Shown piece after piece: positions 1 through 7,530 of a DNA stretch of 41,261 nt. The notes beneath the pieces are model-generated. The model made no database searches. It had not been told where the DNA came from and was given only the letters and a program-made list of their open reading frames with translations. Source of the DNA: Planctomycetaceae bacterium (GTDB taxonomy: Bacteria > Planctomycetota > Planctomycetia > Pirellulales > UBA1268); the NCBI GenBank assembly GCA_021300535.1, contig JAJTED010000017.1, forward strand, positions 1 to 41,261, in the 5' to 3' direction. The position numbers were made by a program, and so were the translations under genes. The stretch's first letter is position 1; each line of letters opens with the position of its first letter.

Positions 1-412
1 TTGCCGGGAAGCAGTTTCGTTCGGTTACAGGACGCGATTCCGTCCTGACGGGGACTCTCACCCCGCTGGTTCGATACACTTGCAAACGCACTGGCGCACG
101 CCTCCAGGCGTGCGGATGCGGGTTTGGGAGCGCAGACGCCCATTCGCATGCCTGGAGGCATGCGCCACGGAGGGCACCGAGCCGCAAGCCGCATGCGACG
201 GCCACAGTCCGCCGCGCCACGTGGCCACCGCTTCCCGGGTGCCATGCGAGACGATTGTGGTCCGGTCGTGCGGCGCGTGACGGTCGTGCGGCCCGCAGGG
301 TTTCTCCCGCCCCGACAGCCAGCAAGGCCGCGTTTTTTTTCGTAGCCGGCAGCCTCTGCGCCACCGGCAGCGGGCATGCTTCTCATGCCGGCCCCACCGC
401 CAGGAGCACGCC
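1..412. other. Intergenic region without a supported gene
   Basis: I see no convincing gene here; open frames on both strands look like GC-rich shadows. Visible structure: a 7-bp hairpin at 28-47 (CAGGACG / CGTCCTG), a pair of matched hairpins at 95-164 (separate entry), and a run of eight T at 333-340. Bases around 228-250 share a stretch (CTTCCCGGGTGCCATGCG) with the interior of the family 1 repeats found later, so a decayed copy may lie here. The first 48 bases could be the 3' end of a plus-strand gene from outside the window, but this cannot be judged. Confidence 0.5.
95..164. repeat. Pair of matched perfect hairpins (REP-like)
   Basis: Two perfect 9-bp stems with 2-nt loops: CGCACGCCT/AGGCGTGCG at 95-114 and CGCATGCCT/AGGCATGCG at 145-164, with centres 50 nt apart. 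The stems are nearly the same sequence, with a paired C-to-T/G-to-A difference that keeps the pairing. Two similar hairpins a fixed distance apart recall REP/BIME units. Whether the unit recurs elsewhere in the genome cannot be seen here. Confidence 0.55.
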
Positions 413-655
413 ATGACCGTCGCCACTCTCTCTGCCCCGCGCACCGCCCGTCGCCAGCCCAAACCGCAGCCCGCCACGCGCCCGCGTGCCGTCCGTCGGC
501 GGCTGATCGATCCGACCACCTGCGAACGGGAATACGCCGCCGACGAGCTCGAGTTCATGCAGGCCCTCGATCGCTACAAGCGAACCAGCGGCCGCCTGTT
601 CCCGACCTGCAGCGAGATCCTGCAGGTCGTCCGGTCGCTGGGCTACGCAAAATAG
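413..655 (+). CDS. Small conserved planctomycete protein of unknown function
   Basis: An 80-residue basic protein. Residues 1-30 are rich in Arg, Pro and Ala and probably disordered. Residues 35-80 form a compact acidic/aromatic part ([18 protein letters not shown], then [20 protein letters not shown]). An AGGAG sits 6 nt before the ATG, so the start is well supported. The C-terminal half resembles a short protein I recall from many planctomycete genomes (ExxFMxAxxxYKRxSGRxFPTxSExLxVxxxLGY). No function is known to me. It has no membrane segment or metal motif, and no operon partner is evident. Confidence 0.75.
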   Translation: MTVATLSAPRTARRQPKPQPATRPRAVRRRLIDPTTCEREYAADELEFMQALDRYKRTSGRLFPTCSEILQVVRSLGYAK

Positions 656-737
656 GCAAGCCCGGGCAGTCTTGCCCCGCCGCCGGGGCGTCGGGTACCG
701 TCCTCCGTCCCACGTTGCCGGGGGATGGAGAACGCCC

Positions 738-1514
738 GTGCCGCCGCGTGCCACGCCTGCGAGTCCGCATCCTGCCCGCCGAGCCACCGTGCTCGTGGCG
801 CTGGCCTGCGTTGGCTGCGGGGGCATCGGGAGGAACGACAACGCCCAGGGAGTGGCCCTCTACCAGCAGGGCAACTACCTCGGCGCCGCCAGCCACTTCC
901 AGCAGGCGCTCGCCCGCCAGCCGGGCAACCCCGACTGCTTCTACAACCTCGGGGCGACCTACCACCAGCAGGCGAAGGTCTTCGGCCGGCCGGCCGACCT
1001 CCAGACCGCCGAGCAGTATTACCACCTCTGCCTGGCCCGCAATCCGAACCACGAGGCCTGCCAGCGGGCGCTGGCGGTGCTGCTGGTCGAGGAGAAACGC
1101 CGTGACGACGCCATCGCGCAGTTGCGGTCCTGGTCGCAGCGTCAGCCCTCCGATCCCGATCCGCACGTCGAACTCGCCCGGTTGAGCCAGGAGCAGGGCG
1201 ACCTGCGGCAGGCCGAGGCCGAACTCAACGCCGCCTTGGCAGTCGCGCCAAACGACGCCCGGGCGCTCGTCGCCCTCGCCGCGCTGCGCGAGGCGAGCGG
1301 CGATCGGTCGCAGGCACTCGCGGCCTACTCTCGGGCGCTCGCCGCGAACCCGAGCCAGCCGGTCGTCGCCGCGAAGGTCGCCTCGCTCCAGCAGGCCCAG
1401 GCGGCCTTCCCCCCCGCGGCCGGCGGACCGGTCCAGCCCTTCGGCATGCCGCCGCCGCCATCCCCCGGCGCGATGACCGCGACGCCCGGCCCGTTCGGCA
1501 CCGTGGCCCGTTGA
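738..1514 (+). CDS. TPR-repeat lipoprotein
   Basis: A 258-residue protein. The N-terminus has a basic stretch (PARR, 12-15), a short hydrophobic run and Cys at 24 and 27 followed by Gly-Gly, consistent with a lipoprotein signal, so it is likely attached to the membrane facing the periplasm. Residues about 32-215 are tetratricopeptide-like helical pairs (ALYQQGNYLGAASHFQQAL; FYNLGATYHQQAK; ELARLSQEQGDLRQAEAEL; AYSRALAANP). The tail is rich in Pro and Gly. The GTG at 738 is chosen because GGGGATGGAG lies 7 nt upstream; an in-frame TTG at 672 would give 280 residues without a ribosome binding site. TPR proteins scaffold complexes; the partner is unknown. Confidence 0.8.
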   Translation: MPPRATPASPHPARRATVLVALACVGCGGIGRNDNAQGVALYQQGNYLGAASHFQQALARQPGNPDCFYNLGATYHQQAKVFGRPADLQTAEQYYHLCLARNPNHEACQRALAVLLVEEKRRDDAIAQLRSWSQRQPSDPDPHVELARLSQEQGDLRQAEAELNAALAVAPNDARALVALAALREASGDRSQALAAYSRALAANPSQPVVAAKVASLQQAQAAFPPAAGGPVQPFGMPPPPSPGAMTATPGPFGTVAR

Positions 1515-1587
1515 CCGCGCCGCGGGAGGCCCCTATTCTGCCGGCGAAACGCGGAAGATCCGCGTCGCAGCCTGGGAGTCAGCCGTG

Positions 1588-2703
1588 ATGGATCGCAGTT
1601 CGGCCGCGGTGGAACGCGTCTTCAATTTTTCCCCTGGGCCGGCCGTGCTGCCGCTGGAGGTGCTGGAACGGGCCCAGGCCGAACTCGTGGCCCTGCCGGG
1701 CGTGGGGATGTCGGTGCTGGAGATCAGCCACCGCAGCCCGCCCTTCGACCGGATCCTCGAGGAGACGCTCCAGGGGCTCCGCGACCTGCTGAAGGTGGGC
1801 GCGGACCATGAGATCGTGCTCCTCCAGGGGGGCGCCAGCCTGCAGTTCTCGATGGTGCCGATGAACCTGCTGCGCGGCCAGTCCGGCGCCGCGGACTACA
1901 TTCTCACCGGCACCTGGGGCACCACCGGCGCCAAGGAGGCCCGCCGCGAGGGCAAGGTCCACGTGGCGTGGGACGGCGCCGCCACGAAGTACGACCGGCT
2001 GCCGGTCGCCGGCGAGATCGCCCTCTCCCCGAACCCGGCCTACGTCCACATCACGAGCAACGAGACCATCCAGGGCGTGCAGTGGAAGCGGGATCCGCAG
2101 GTCGGCTCGGCGCCGCTGGTGTGCGACTGCTCCAGCGACTTTCTCTCCCGGCCGATCGACGTCGCGAAGCACGGCCTGATCTACGCCTGCGCCCAGAAGA
2201 ACGCCGGTATCGCGGGCGTGACCGTGGTCATCATCCGCAAAGACCTCCTCGCGCGGTCGCGGGACGACCTGCCGACGATGCTCGACTACCGGACGTACGT
2301 CAGCAACGGGTCGCGGCCGAACACGCCGCCGGTGTTCGCCATCTACATTCTCGGCCTCGTCTGCAACTGGATCCGCGACACGATGGGCGGCCTCGCCGGC
2401 ATGCACACGCACAACGTCGCCAAGGCGAAGCTGCTGTACGACGTCCTCGACGGCTCGGGTGGTTTCTACGCCGGCCACGCCCGCCCCGACTGCCGCTCCG
2501 ACATGAACGTCACCTTCCGGCTGCCCGACGAGACGCTGGAGAAGGAGTTCGTGAAGGCGGCCGCCGGCCACGGACTGATGGACCTCAAGGGGCATCGGTC
2601 CGTCGGCGGCATTCGCGCCAGCATCTACAACGCCATGCCCGTCGCAGGCGTCACCGCCCTCCGCGACTTCATGGTCGACTTCCAGCAGGCCAGGCGGTCC
2701 TGA
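1588..2703 (+). CDS. serC: Phosphoserine aminotransferase
   Basis: A PLP enzyme of 371 residues, usual for SerC, that converts 3-phosphohydroxypyruvate and glutamate to phosphoserine in serine synthesis (and acts in the related pyridoxal-phosphate route). Visible family marks: the N-terminal FNFSPGPAVLP, LQGGASLQF near residue 80, TGTWGTTGAKEA, SNETIQG, and the PLP lysine in CAQKNAGIAG (K204). The C-terminal part has GHRSVGGIRASIYNA, the usual substrate-binding stretch. GTG at 1585 and ATG at 1588 are adjacent in frame; GGGAG at 1574-1578 serves either. A -10-like TATTCT is near 1534. serA follows after 36 nt, so the two probably form one operon. Confidence 0.96.
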   Translation: MDRSSAAVERVFNFSPGPAVLPLEVLERAQAELVALPGVGMSVLEISHRSPPFDRILEETLQGLRDLLKVGADHEIVLLQGGASLQFSMVPMNLLRGQSGAADYILTGTWGTTGAKEARREGKVHVAWDGAATKYDRLPVAGEIALSPNPAYVHITSNETIQGVQWKRDPQVGSAPLVCDCSSDFLSRPIDVAKHGLIYACAQKNAGIAGVTVVIIRKDLLARSRDDLPTMLDYRTYVSNGSRPNTPPVFAIYILGLVCNWIRDTMGGLAGMHTHNVAKAKLLYDVLDGSGGFYAGHARPDCRSDMNVTFRLPDETLEKEFVKAAAGHGLMDLKGHRSVGGIRASIYNAMPVAGVTALRDFMVDFQQARRS

Positions 2704-2739
2704 CCAACCGCCTTCATTCCCCCTCCGGATTCCCGCCGC

Positions 2740-4389
2740 ATGCCCTCGATCATCGTCCTCGACACCCTTAGTCCCGACGGCCTGGCCCTGCTCGACGCCG
2801 CTGCCGCGGCCGGCATCAGCTACGAGGTCGTCACCGGCCTCTCCGGCGACGCGCTCCGTGAGGCGCTCACGCGGCACGACGGCGCCATCTGCCGCAGCGG
2901 CGTGAAGATCACCGCCGCCGCCCTGGCCGGCAACCATCGGCTGAAGGCGATCGTCCGCGCCGGCGTGGGCACCGACAACATCGACAAGGAGGCGGCCACG
3001 CGGCAGGGCATCGTGGTCATGAACACGCCCGCCGGCAACACCGTGAGCACGGCCGAGCACGCCTTCGCGCTCCTCCTCGGGCTGTCCCGCAACATCGCCG
3101 CCGCGGACGCCAGCCTGCGGGACCACAAGTGGGACCGCAACAAGTTCATGGGCGCGCAGCTGGCGGGCAAGACGCTGGGGATCGTGGGCCTGGGCCGGAT
3201 CGGACAGGCCGTCGCGGCGCGGGCCCGGGCCTTCGACATGCGGGTCATGGGCTTCGATCCCTTCCTTTCGCCGGATCGCGCCGCCGAGCTCGGCATCGAG
3301 CTCATCGAGAGCGTGCGCGGCATGCTGCCCCACGTCGACTACCTGACGGTGCACACGCCCCTCACCGACGAGACCCGGCACCTCGTCGGCATGGAGGAAC
3401 TGAAGCTCCTCAAGCGGGGCGTGCGGCTGATCAACTGCGCCCGCGGCGGCATCTACGACGAGCAGGCGCTCGTCTCGGGCCTGCAGTCGGGCGTCATCGG
3501 GGGCGTGGCCCTCGACGTGTTCGAGAAGGAGCCGTGCACCGACAGCCCGCTGTTCGGCATGCCCGGCGTGCTGGTCACACCGCACCTCGGGGCCAGCACC
3601 GAGGAGGCGCAGTCGCAGGTGGCCGTCGAGGGCGTGGGCCTGCTCGTCGACTTCCTGACGACGGGCACGATCAAGCACGCCGTCAACTCGAGTGCCGTCG
3701 ATCCGGCGGCGCTGGAGGGTGTCCGCGGCTTCCTCGACCTCGCCTGGCGGCTGGGCCAACTGGTGTCCCGCCTCGACGACGGGCAGCCCCGCTCGTGCTC
3801 GATCGCCTACCGCGGTGAGATCGCCTCGCGCAACACCCGCCTGGTCACCGCCGCCTTCGCGGCCGGCCTCCTCGAGTCGGCCATCGAAGACGTCAACATC
3901 GTCAACGCGGAGATGCTGCTCCGCGACCGGGGCATCGAGCTCGTGGAGCAGAGCCGCACCGATCCCGGGGCCTTCAGTTCCGTGGTCGCGGTCGACCTCG
4001 TGTCGGGCGACCGCGTGCACCGCGCGGCGGGGACGCTCTTCGGCCATGCGATGCCCCGGCTGGTGCAGCTGGAAGGCCACCGGCTCGAGGCCTATCTCGA
4101 CGGCGTGCTGCTGGTGTTCACGCACCAGGACGTGCCGGGAATCATCGGCCGCGTCGGCACCGCCTTCGGGCAGTTGGGGGTGAACATCGCCCAGATGACG
4201 GTCGGCCGTTCCGCGCCCGGCGGCGACGCGATCGGCGTGCTGAACCTCGACCAGGAGCCTTCGGCCGAGGCCCTGGCGGCGGTGCTGGCCTGCCCGGGAA
4301 TCCGGTCGGCGCGGGTCGTGAAGCTGCCGCCCGCCGGGCAGTTGCCCTGCTGGCTGGCCGCCTCGGCGGCCGCGTCCAGACGGCCGTGA
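2740..4389 (+). CDS. serA: D-3-phosphoglycerate dehydrogenase, long form with ACT domain
   Basis: First enzyme of serine synthesis: it oxidises 3-phosphoglycerate to 3-phosphohydroxypyruvate with NAD, and serC upstream takes the next step. At 549 residues it is the long type, slightly longer than usual. The dinucleotide fold is at about 143-156 (GKTLGIVGLGRIGQ). Catalytic residues of the D-2-hydroxyacid dehydrogenase family are visible: R235 (NCARGG), E264 (FEKEP) and H282 (TPHLGAST). An intervening domain (about 325-450) leads to a C-terminal ACT domain (VLLVFTHQDVPGIIGRVGTA and onward), the usual serine-sensing site, so feedback inhibition by serine is likely. The last 20 or so residues are an Ala-rich extension beyond the ACT domain. 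Confidence 0.97.
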   Translation: MPSIIVLDTLSPDGLALLDAAAAAGISYEVVTGLSGDALREALTRHDGAICRSGVKITAAALAGNHRLKAIVRAGVGTDNIDKEAATRQGIVVMNTPAGNTVSTAEHAFALLLGLSRNIAAADASLRDHKWDRNKFMGAQLAGKTLGIVGLGRIGQAVAARARAFDMRVMGFDPFLSPDRAAELGIELIESVRGMLPHVDYLTVHTPLTDETRHLVGMEELKLLKRGVRLINCARGGIYDEQALVSGLQSGVIGGVALDVFEKEPCTDSPLFGMPGVLVTPHLGASTEEAQSQVAVEGVGLLVDFLTTGTIKHAVNSSAVDPAALEGVRGFLDLAWRLGQLVSRLDDGQPRSCSIAYRGEIASRNTRLVTAAFAAGLLESAIEDVNIVNAEMLLRDRGIELVEQSRTDPGAFSSVVAVDLVSGDRVHRAAGTLFGHAMPRLVQLEGHRLEAYLDGVLLVFTHQDVPGIIGRVGTAFGQLGVNIAQMTVGRSAPGGDAIGVLNLDQEPSAEALAAVLACPGIRSARVVKLPPAGQLPCWLAASAAASRRP

Positions 4390-4411
4390 TGCGGTGGCGG
4401 GTATGATATTT

Positions 4412-4603
4412 TGTCCGTGGAAAAAGCCCTCCATGGCCTTTTTCCACTTGATCGACCGCAGGAAACGCCGAGGGTTTCCTGGGTCGATGGCCATCGCATC
4501 CTGCGCTGGCTGTCCGTGGAAAAAGCCCTCCATGGCCTTTTTCCACTTGATCGACCGCAGGAAACGCCGAGGGTTTCCTGGGTCGATGGCCATCGCATCC
4601 TGC
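4412..4603. repeat. Tandem duplication of a 93-bp double-hairpin unit
   Basis: Bases 4412-4504 and 4511-4603 read as the same sequence, with a 6-nt spacer (period 99). Each unit holds two hairpins. The first pairs GTGGAAAAAG with CTTTTTCCAC (4417-4426 / 4438-4447, 11-nt loop). The second pairs ATCGACC with GGTCGAT and, nested inside, AGGAAAC with GTTTCCT (4451-4488). A -10-like TATGAT lies at 4402-4407, just upstream, so the block could be transcribed. It fills the gap between serA and the ECF sigma gene. It could be a mobile palindromic repeat, a structured RNA or a terminator block; the sequence does not decide. The rest of the gap (4604-4742) shows nothing clear. Confidence 0.85.
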
Positions 4604-4742
4604 TCGGGCAAACTTATTTCATAGACTGCTCATGGTCTCCCCAGCCTCGGTCCGCTGCCCGGGGGAATAGTTTCGGCCCGAGCCGCCGAATGTTCCTGCG
4701 CCGGGCCACGAGGGCATCCTTCCGGGCTCCCGGCGACGTTCC

Positions 4743-5294
4743 ATGCCGCGATCATCCCCGCTCGTCGAGCAGTTTGAAACCTGGCTGGGTGATCATGTCA
4801 CCGTCCTGTACCGCGTGGCCTATCGGCTCGTCGGCGACGCCCACGAGGCGGAAGACATCGTGCAGGACACGTTCCGCTCGGCGTGGACCAGTCGCGACCT
4901 GTATGACCGCTCCCGCAGTGAACGAACCTGGCTCATGGCGATCCTGCGGCGCCGCGTGGCGGACCATTGGCGGCGGCGGGAGCGCCGCGAGACGTCGGCC
5001 CCAGCCGAGCTTGCCCATCCCGAGGCCCCACCGACCGACCCGTTCGGCGACGAACTCTCCGGCGCCATGCAGGGAGCGCTCGCCCGGCTCCCGGAGGAAC
5101 TCCGCGAAACGCTGCTCCTGGTCGTCGTGGGCGAACTCACCCACCAGGAGGCGGCCGATCTCCAGGGCATTCCGCTCGGCACGGTCCTGTCCCGCGTCAG
5201 TCGTGCCCGCGGCCGGCTGCGGGAGTATCTGCTCGCATCCCACGGCCAGGCTGCGGCCCAACGCGGAAACGGCAGGGCATTGAACCATGGCTGA
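4743..5294 (+). CDS. ECF-family RNA polymerase sigma factor
   Basis: A 183-residue sigma-70 family protein with only regions 2 and 4, as in ECF factors. Region 2 is at about 22-85: LYRVAYRLVGDAHEAEDIVQDTF, the core-polymerase and -10 contact segment, followed by a WLMAILRRRVADHWRRR stretch. Region 4 is at about 113-170: LARLPEELRETLLLVVVGELTHQEAADLQ, then IPLGTVLSRVSRARGRL, a helix-turn-helix for the -35 element. Its last 8 nt overlap the start of the next gene, a membrane protein, the arrangement usual for a sigma factor and its anti-sigma regulator. Its target promoters cannot be told from this window. No strong ribosome binding site precedes the ATG. Confidence 0.93.
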   Translation: MPRSSPLVEQFETWLGDHVTVLYRVAYRLVGDAHEAEDIVQDTFRSAWTSRDLYDRSRSERTWLMAILRRRVADHWRRRERRETSAPAELAHPEAPPTDPFGDELSGAMQGALARLPEELRETLLLVVVGELTHQEAADLQGIPLGTVLSRVSRARGRLREYLLASHGQAAAQRGNGRALNHG

Positions 5295-7377
5295 CGACCG
5301 GCGGATCGACGACGCCTTGCGGAACGTGCCCCTGCCCCCGGGGCTGGCGGACCGCGTCGTGCCCGAGGCCCTGTTCGACGATGCAACCCTCGACCGACTT
5401 CTCGGCCGCGTCGCCCTGCCCGATGGCCTGTCGGACCGTGTCAGGGCGGCGGTCTTCACGCCAGCTGCCGGCCGGGGCATCGACCTGGAGCGGGCGGCCG
5501 GAAGTCTGCGGCCTGCGGGGAAGCCCACGGCTTCGCGGCAACGCGGCCGCCTGGGCCGCTGGTCCCTGTCCGTCGCACAATCCGGTGCCAGTGTCGCGGT
5601 CTTGCTGGCCGCCCTCGGCGGTCTCGTCCTGACGGGCTTCGAGTTCGCGCGTTGGGTGGAGCCCACGACGCCGCAACGGGCGCTCGTGCTGGCCCCGCAG
5701 CCGCCGTCACGCGGAGCCCCGCCGCGGGAGCCTGCGATCGGCATGGCGGCCCACGAATCGAACCCGGCGCTGGAGCCGACCGACCCGCTGGCCGTCGTGT
5801 CCGCCCCGGTCTTGGCCGACGATGACGCGATTGCCGTCACCGAACCAGATCCATTCGCCGTGACCCCGCCCGTGGTCCGGGGTGCGGCGGTCGGCACCGC
5901 CTCCGGTGCGTTGCCCGCCGGCACGGCCATGAGGACCGTGCCGCTCCCCCGCGGCGAGTCGCGGCGGCGCGTGCCGCGGGTCGCCGGCTTCGACATGGCC
6001 TTCGAGATGACCCATGGCGAACCGCCATTCGTCGATCCGCGAACGGCCGCTGCCCTGCAGGTCGACCACCCGCCGCTGTCGATCCGGACCGATGCGTTCG
6101 AGGCCCTCGTCGCGTACACGGGCCGGAAACCGCGGCCCGGGTTCGCCGCGAGCCTGCGGACGGAGGAGATCCTGGCGGCGCTGCCGGCGCCGCCACCACG
6201 ATCGGCCGCGCCGGAACCGCAGGTCATGATCCACGCGGTGCGATCGCTCCGCGGCCGGCCTGAGTCGCAGCTCGTCGAGGTGTGCGTCACCGCCCCGCCT
6301 CTGGCCGGTGACAGCACGCCGGCGGTCGACGCCATGCTGGCGCTCGATCGCCACACGGGGAGCGAGCCGCTCCTGTGGGCCCGCGTCTGTCGGGCTGTCG
6401 CGGCCGTCGCAGATCAGATGCGCGACGGCGATCGGATCACCGTGGTGGTCGGCGGCCGGGAACCGCGGCTGGCGGGCACCCGGCTCGACGCCGCGGGCCT
6501 CCGCCGGCTGGCCGCCGCCCTCACACTCGAGCCGGGCGACGACGCCACCGAGTTCGACGCTACCATGCGGTTCGCGGCCCAGGAGGCGGGACACGGGCCG
6601 ACACGTCCGCTGATCGTCGTCGCGAGTTCCGAGTCGGTCGATCGAGCCCGCGGCGCGGGCCGCGCGGCAGTGTCGGCCTGGCGCGAGGCGCTGGCGGCCG
6701 ACGGTCCCGAGGCTGGCCGGCGTGCGGCAGTGCGGTTCGTGCTCGTCGATCCGACGGAGCCGACGGTGCGGGAGCCGCTCGAGCCGGACTTCGGCCGCAC
6801 GCCGGCCGACGCCGTCGCGATCCGCCGCGCCGTGCTCGAGCAGGTGTTCGCCACGCCCACGCTCACGGCCCGGCAGTGCCGGCTCCAGGTGGCCTTCGAT
6901 CCGCAGGCGGTCGCCGCCTACCGCCTCGTCGGCCATCGTCAGTCGGCGATGGAATCACTGGCCGGCGGCGAGCCGCCGGCCACCGACCTGCATGCCGGGG
7001 AGGTGACCCGCGTCGTCTACGAACTGGTGCCGCTGGGAATGCAGGATGCGGCCGTGAAGGCGACGCTCTCCTGCCGGCCGGTGAACGTCGATGGCGAACG
7101 CACGTTCACCGCCGTGCTTCCGCTGCGGACGGTCTCGACGGGACCACTGCCGCCGGCCCGCGACTGCGAGCTGCTGCTCGCCGTTGCCGTGGGCGAACTC
7201 GCCACGGCGTCGCCCCACGTGGGGCCCCGGGGAGCGGCGTCGCAGGCGGCCGCGTCCCTTGCCGCCGCATGGCGGGCCCGAGGCGACGTCACCCCATACG
7301 GCACCGCGCTCCTGGAGGCCGCCGATCGCATCGGCATCTTGAAGACCGCAAACCCGGCTCCGACGCCGCGGCGGTGA
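5287..7377 (+). CDS. Membrane-anchored VWA-like protein with C-terminal DUF3520-like region; putative anti-sigma factor
   Basis: A 696-residue protein whose ATG lies inside the end of the sigma gene. The N-terminus (1-98) is presumably cytoplasmic and carries two copies of a short motif, VPLPPGLADRV (14-24) and VALPDGLSDRV (42-52). One membrane helix follows (about 99-119), then a Pro-rich linker. Residues about 330-450 look like a von Willebrand A fold (VADQMRDGDRITVVV and later PLIVVAS), but the DxSxS metal site is not there: the position reads LDRHTG. Residues about 535-620 (FDPQAVAAYRLVGHR, then HAGEVTRVVYELVPLG) match the region that follows VWA in YfbK-type proteins. I infer an envelope sensor that holds the sigma factor. 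The domain calls are firmer than the role. Confidence 0.75.
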   Translation: MADDRRIDDALRNVPLPPGLADRVVPEALFDDATLDRLLGRVALPDGLSDRVRAAVFTPAAGRGIDLERAAGSLRPAGKPTASRQRGRLGRWSLSVAQSGASVAVLLAALGGLVLTGFEFARWVEPTTPQRALVLAPQPPSRGAPPREPAIGMAAHESNPALEPTDPLAVVSAPVLADDDAIAVTEPDPFAVTPPVVRGAAVGTASGALPAGTAMRTVPLPRGESRRRVPRVAGFDMAFEMTHGEPPFVDPRTAAALQVDHPPLSIRTDAFEALVAYTGRKPRPGFAASLRTEEILAALPAPPPRSAAPEPQVMIHAVRSLRGRPESQLVEVCVTAPPLAGDSTPAVDAMLALDRHTGSEPLLWARVCRAVAAVADQMRDGDRITVVVGGREPRLAGTRLDAAGLRRLAAALTLEPGDDATEFDATMRFAAQEAGHGPTRPLIVVASSESVDRARGAGRAAVSAWREALAADGPEAGRRAAVRFVLVDPTEPTVREPLEPDFGRTPADAVAIRRAVLEQVFATPTLTARQCRLQVAFDPQAVAAYRLVGHRQSAMESLAGGEPPATDLHAGEVTRVVYELVPLGMQDAAVKATLSCRPVNVDGERTFTAVLPLRTVSTGPLPPARDCELLLAVAVGELATASPHVGPRGAASQAAASLAAAWRARGDVTPYGTALLEAADRIGILKTANPAPTPRR

Positions 7378-7530
7378 TCCGATGCCCGACCGCTCCTCCG
7401 CGGCGGCCGCTCCTCCGAGAACGGTTTGACGGACCGACTGGGCATTCGCACAATGCACAGGGTCACGTGCCCATCCAGCCGCCCACATTGCCCTCCGTCC
7501 GATCGTCACGGCCCGCCCTCCGCTGCACCC

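Noticed and set aside
1579-4611. A very long open frame on the minus strand opposite serC-serA
   Set aside because: Its product is Arg/His/Gly-rich with no family motif; it exists because the GC-rich codons of serC and serA leave few stops on the other strand.
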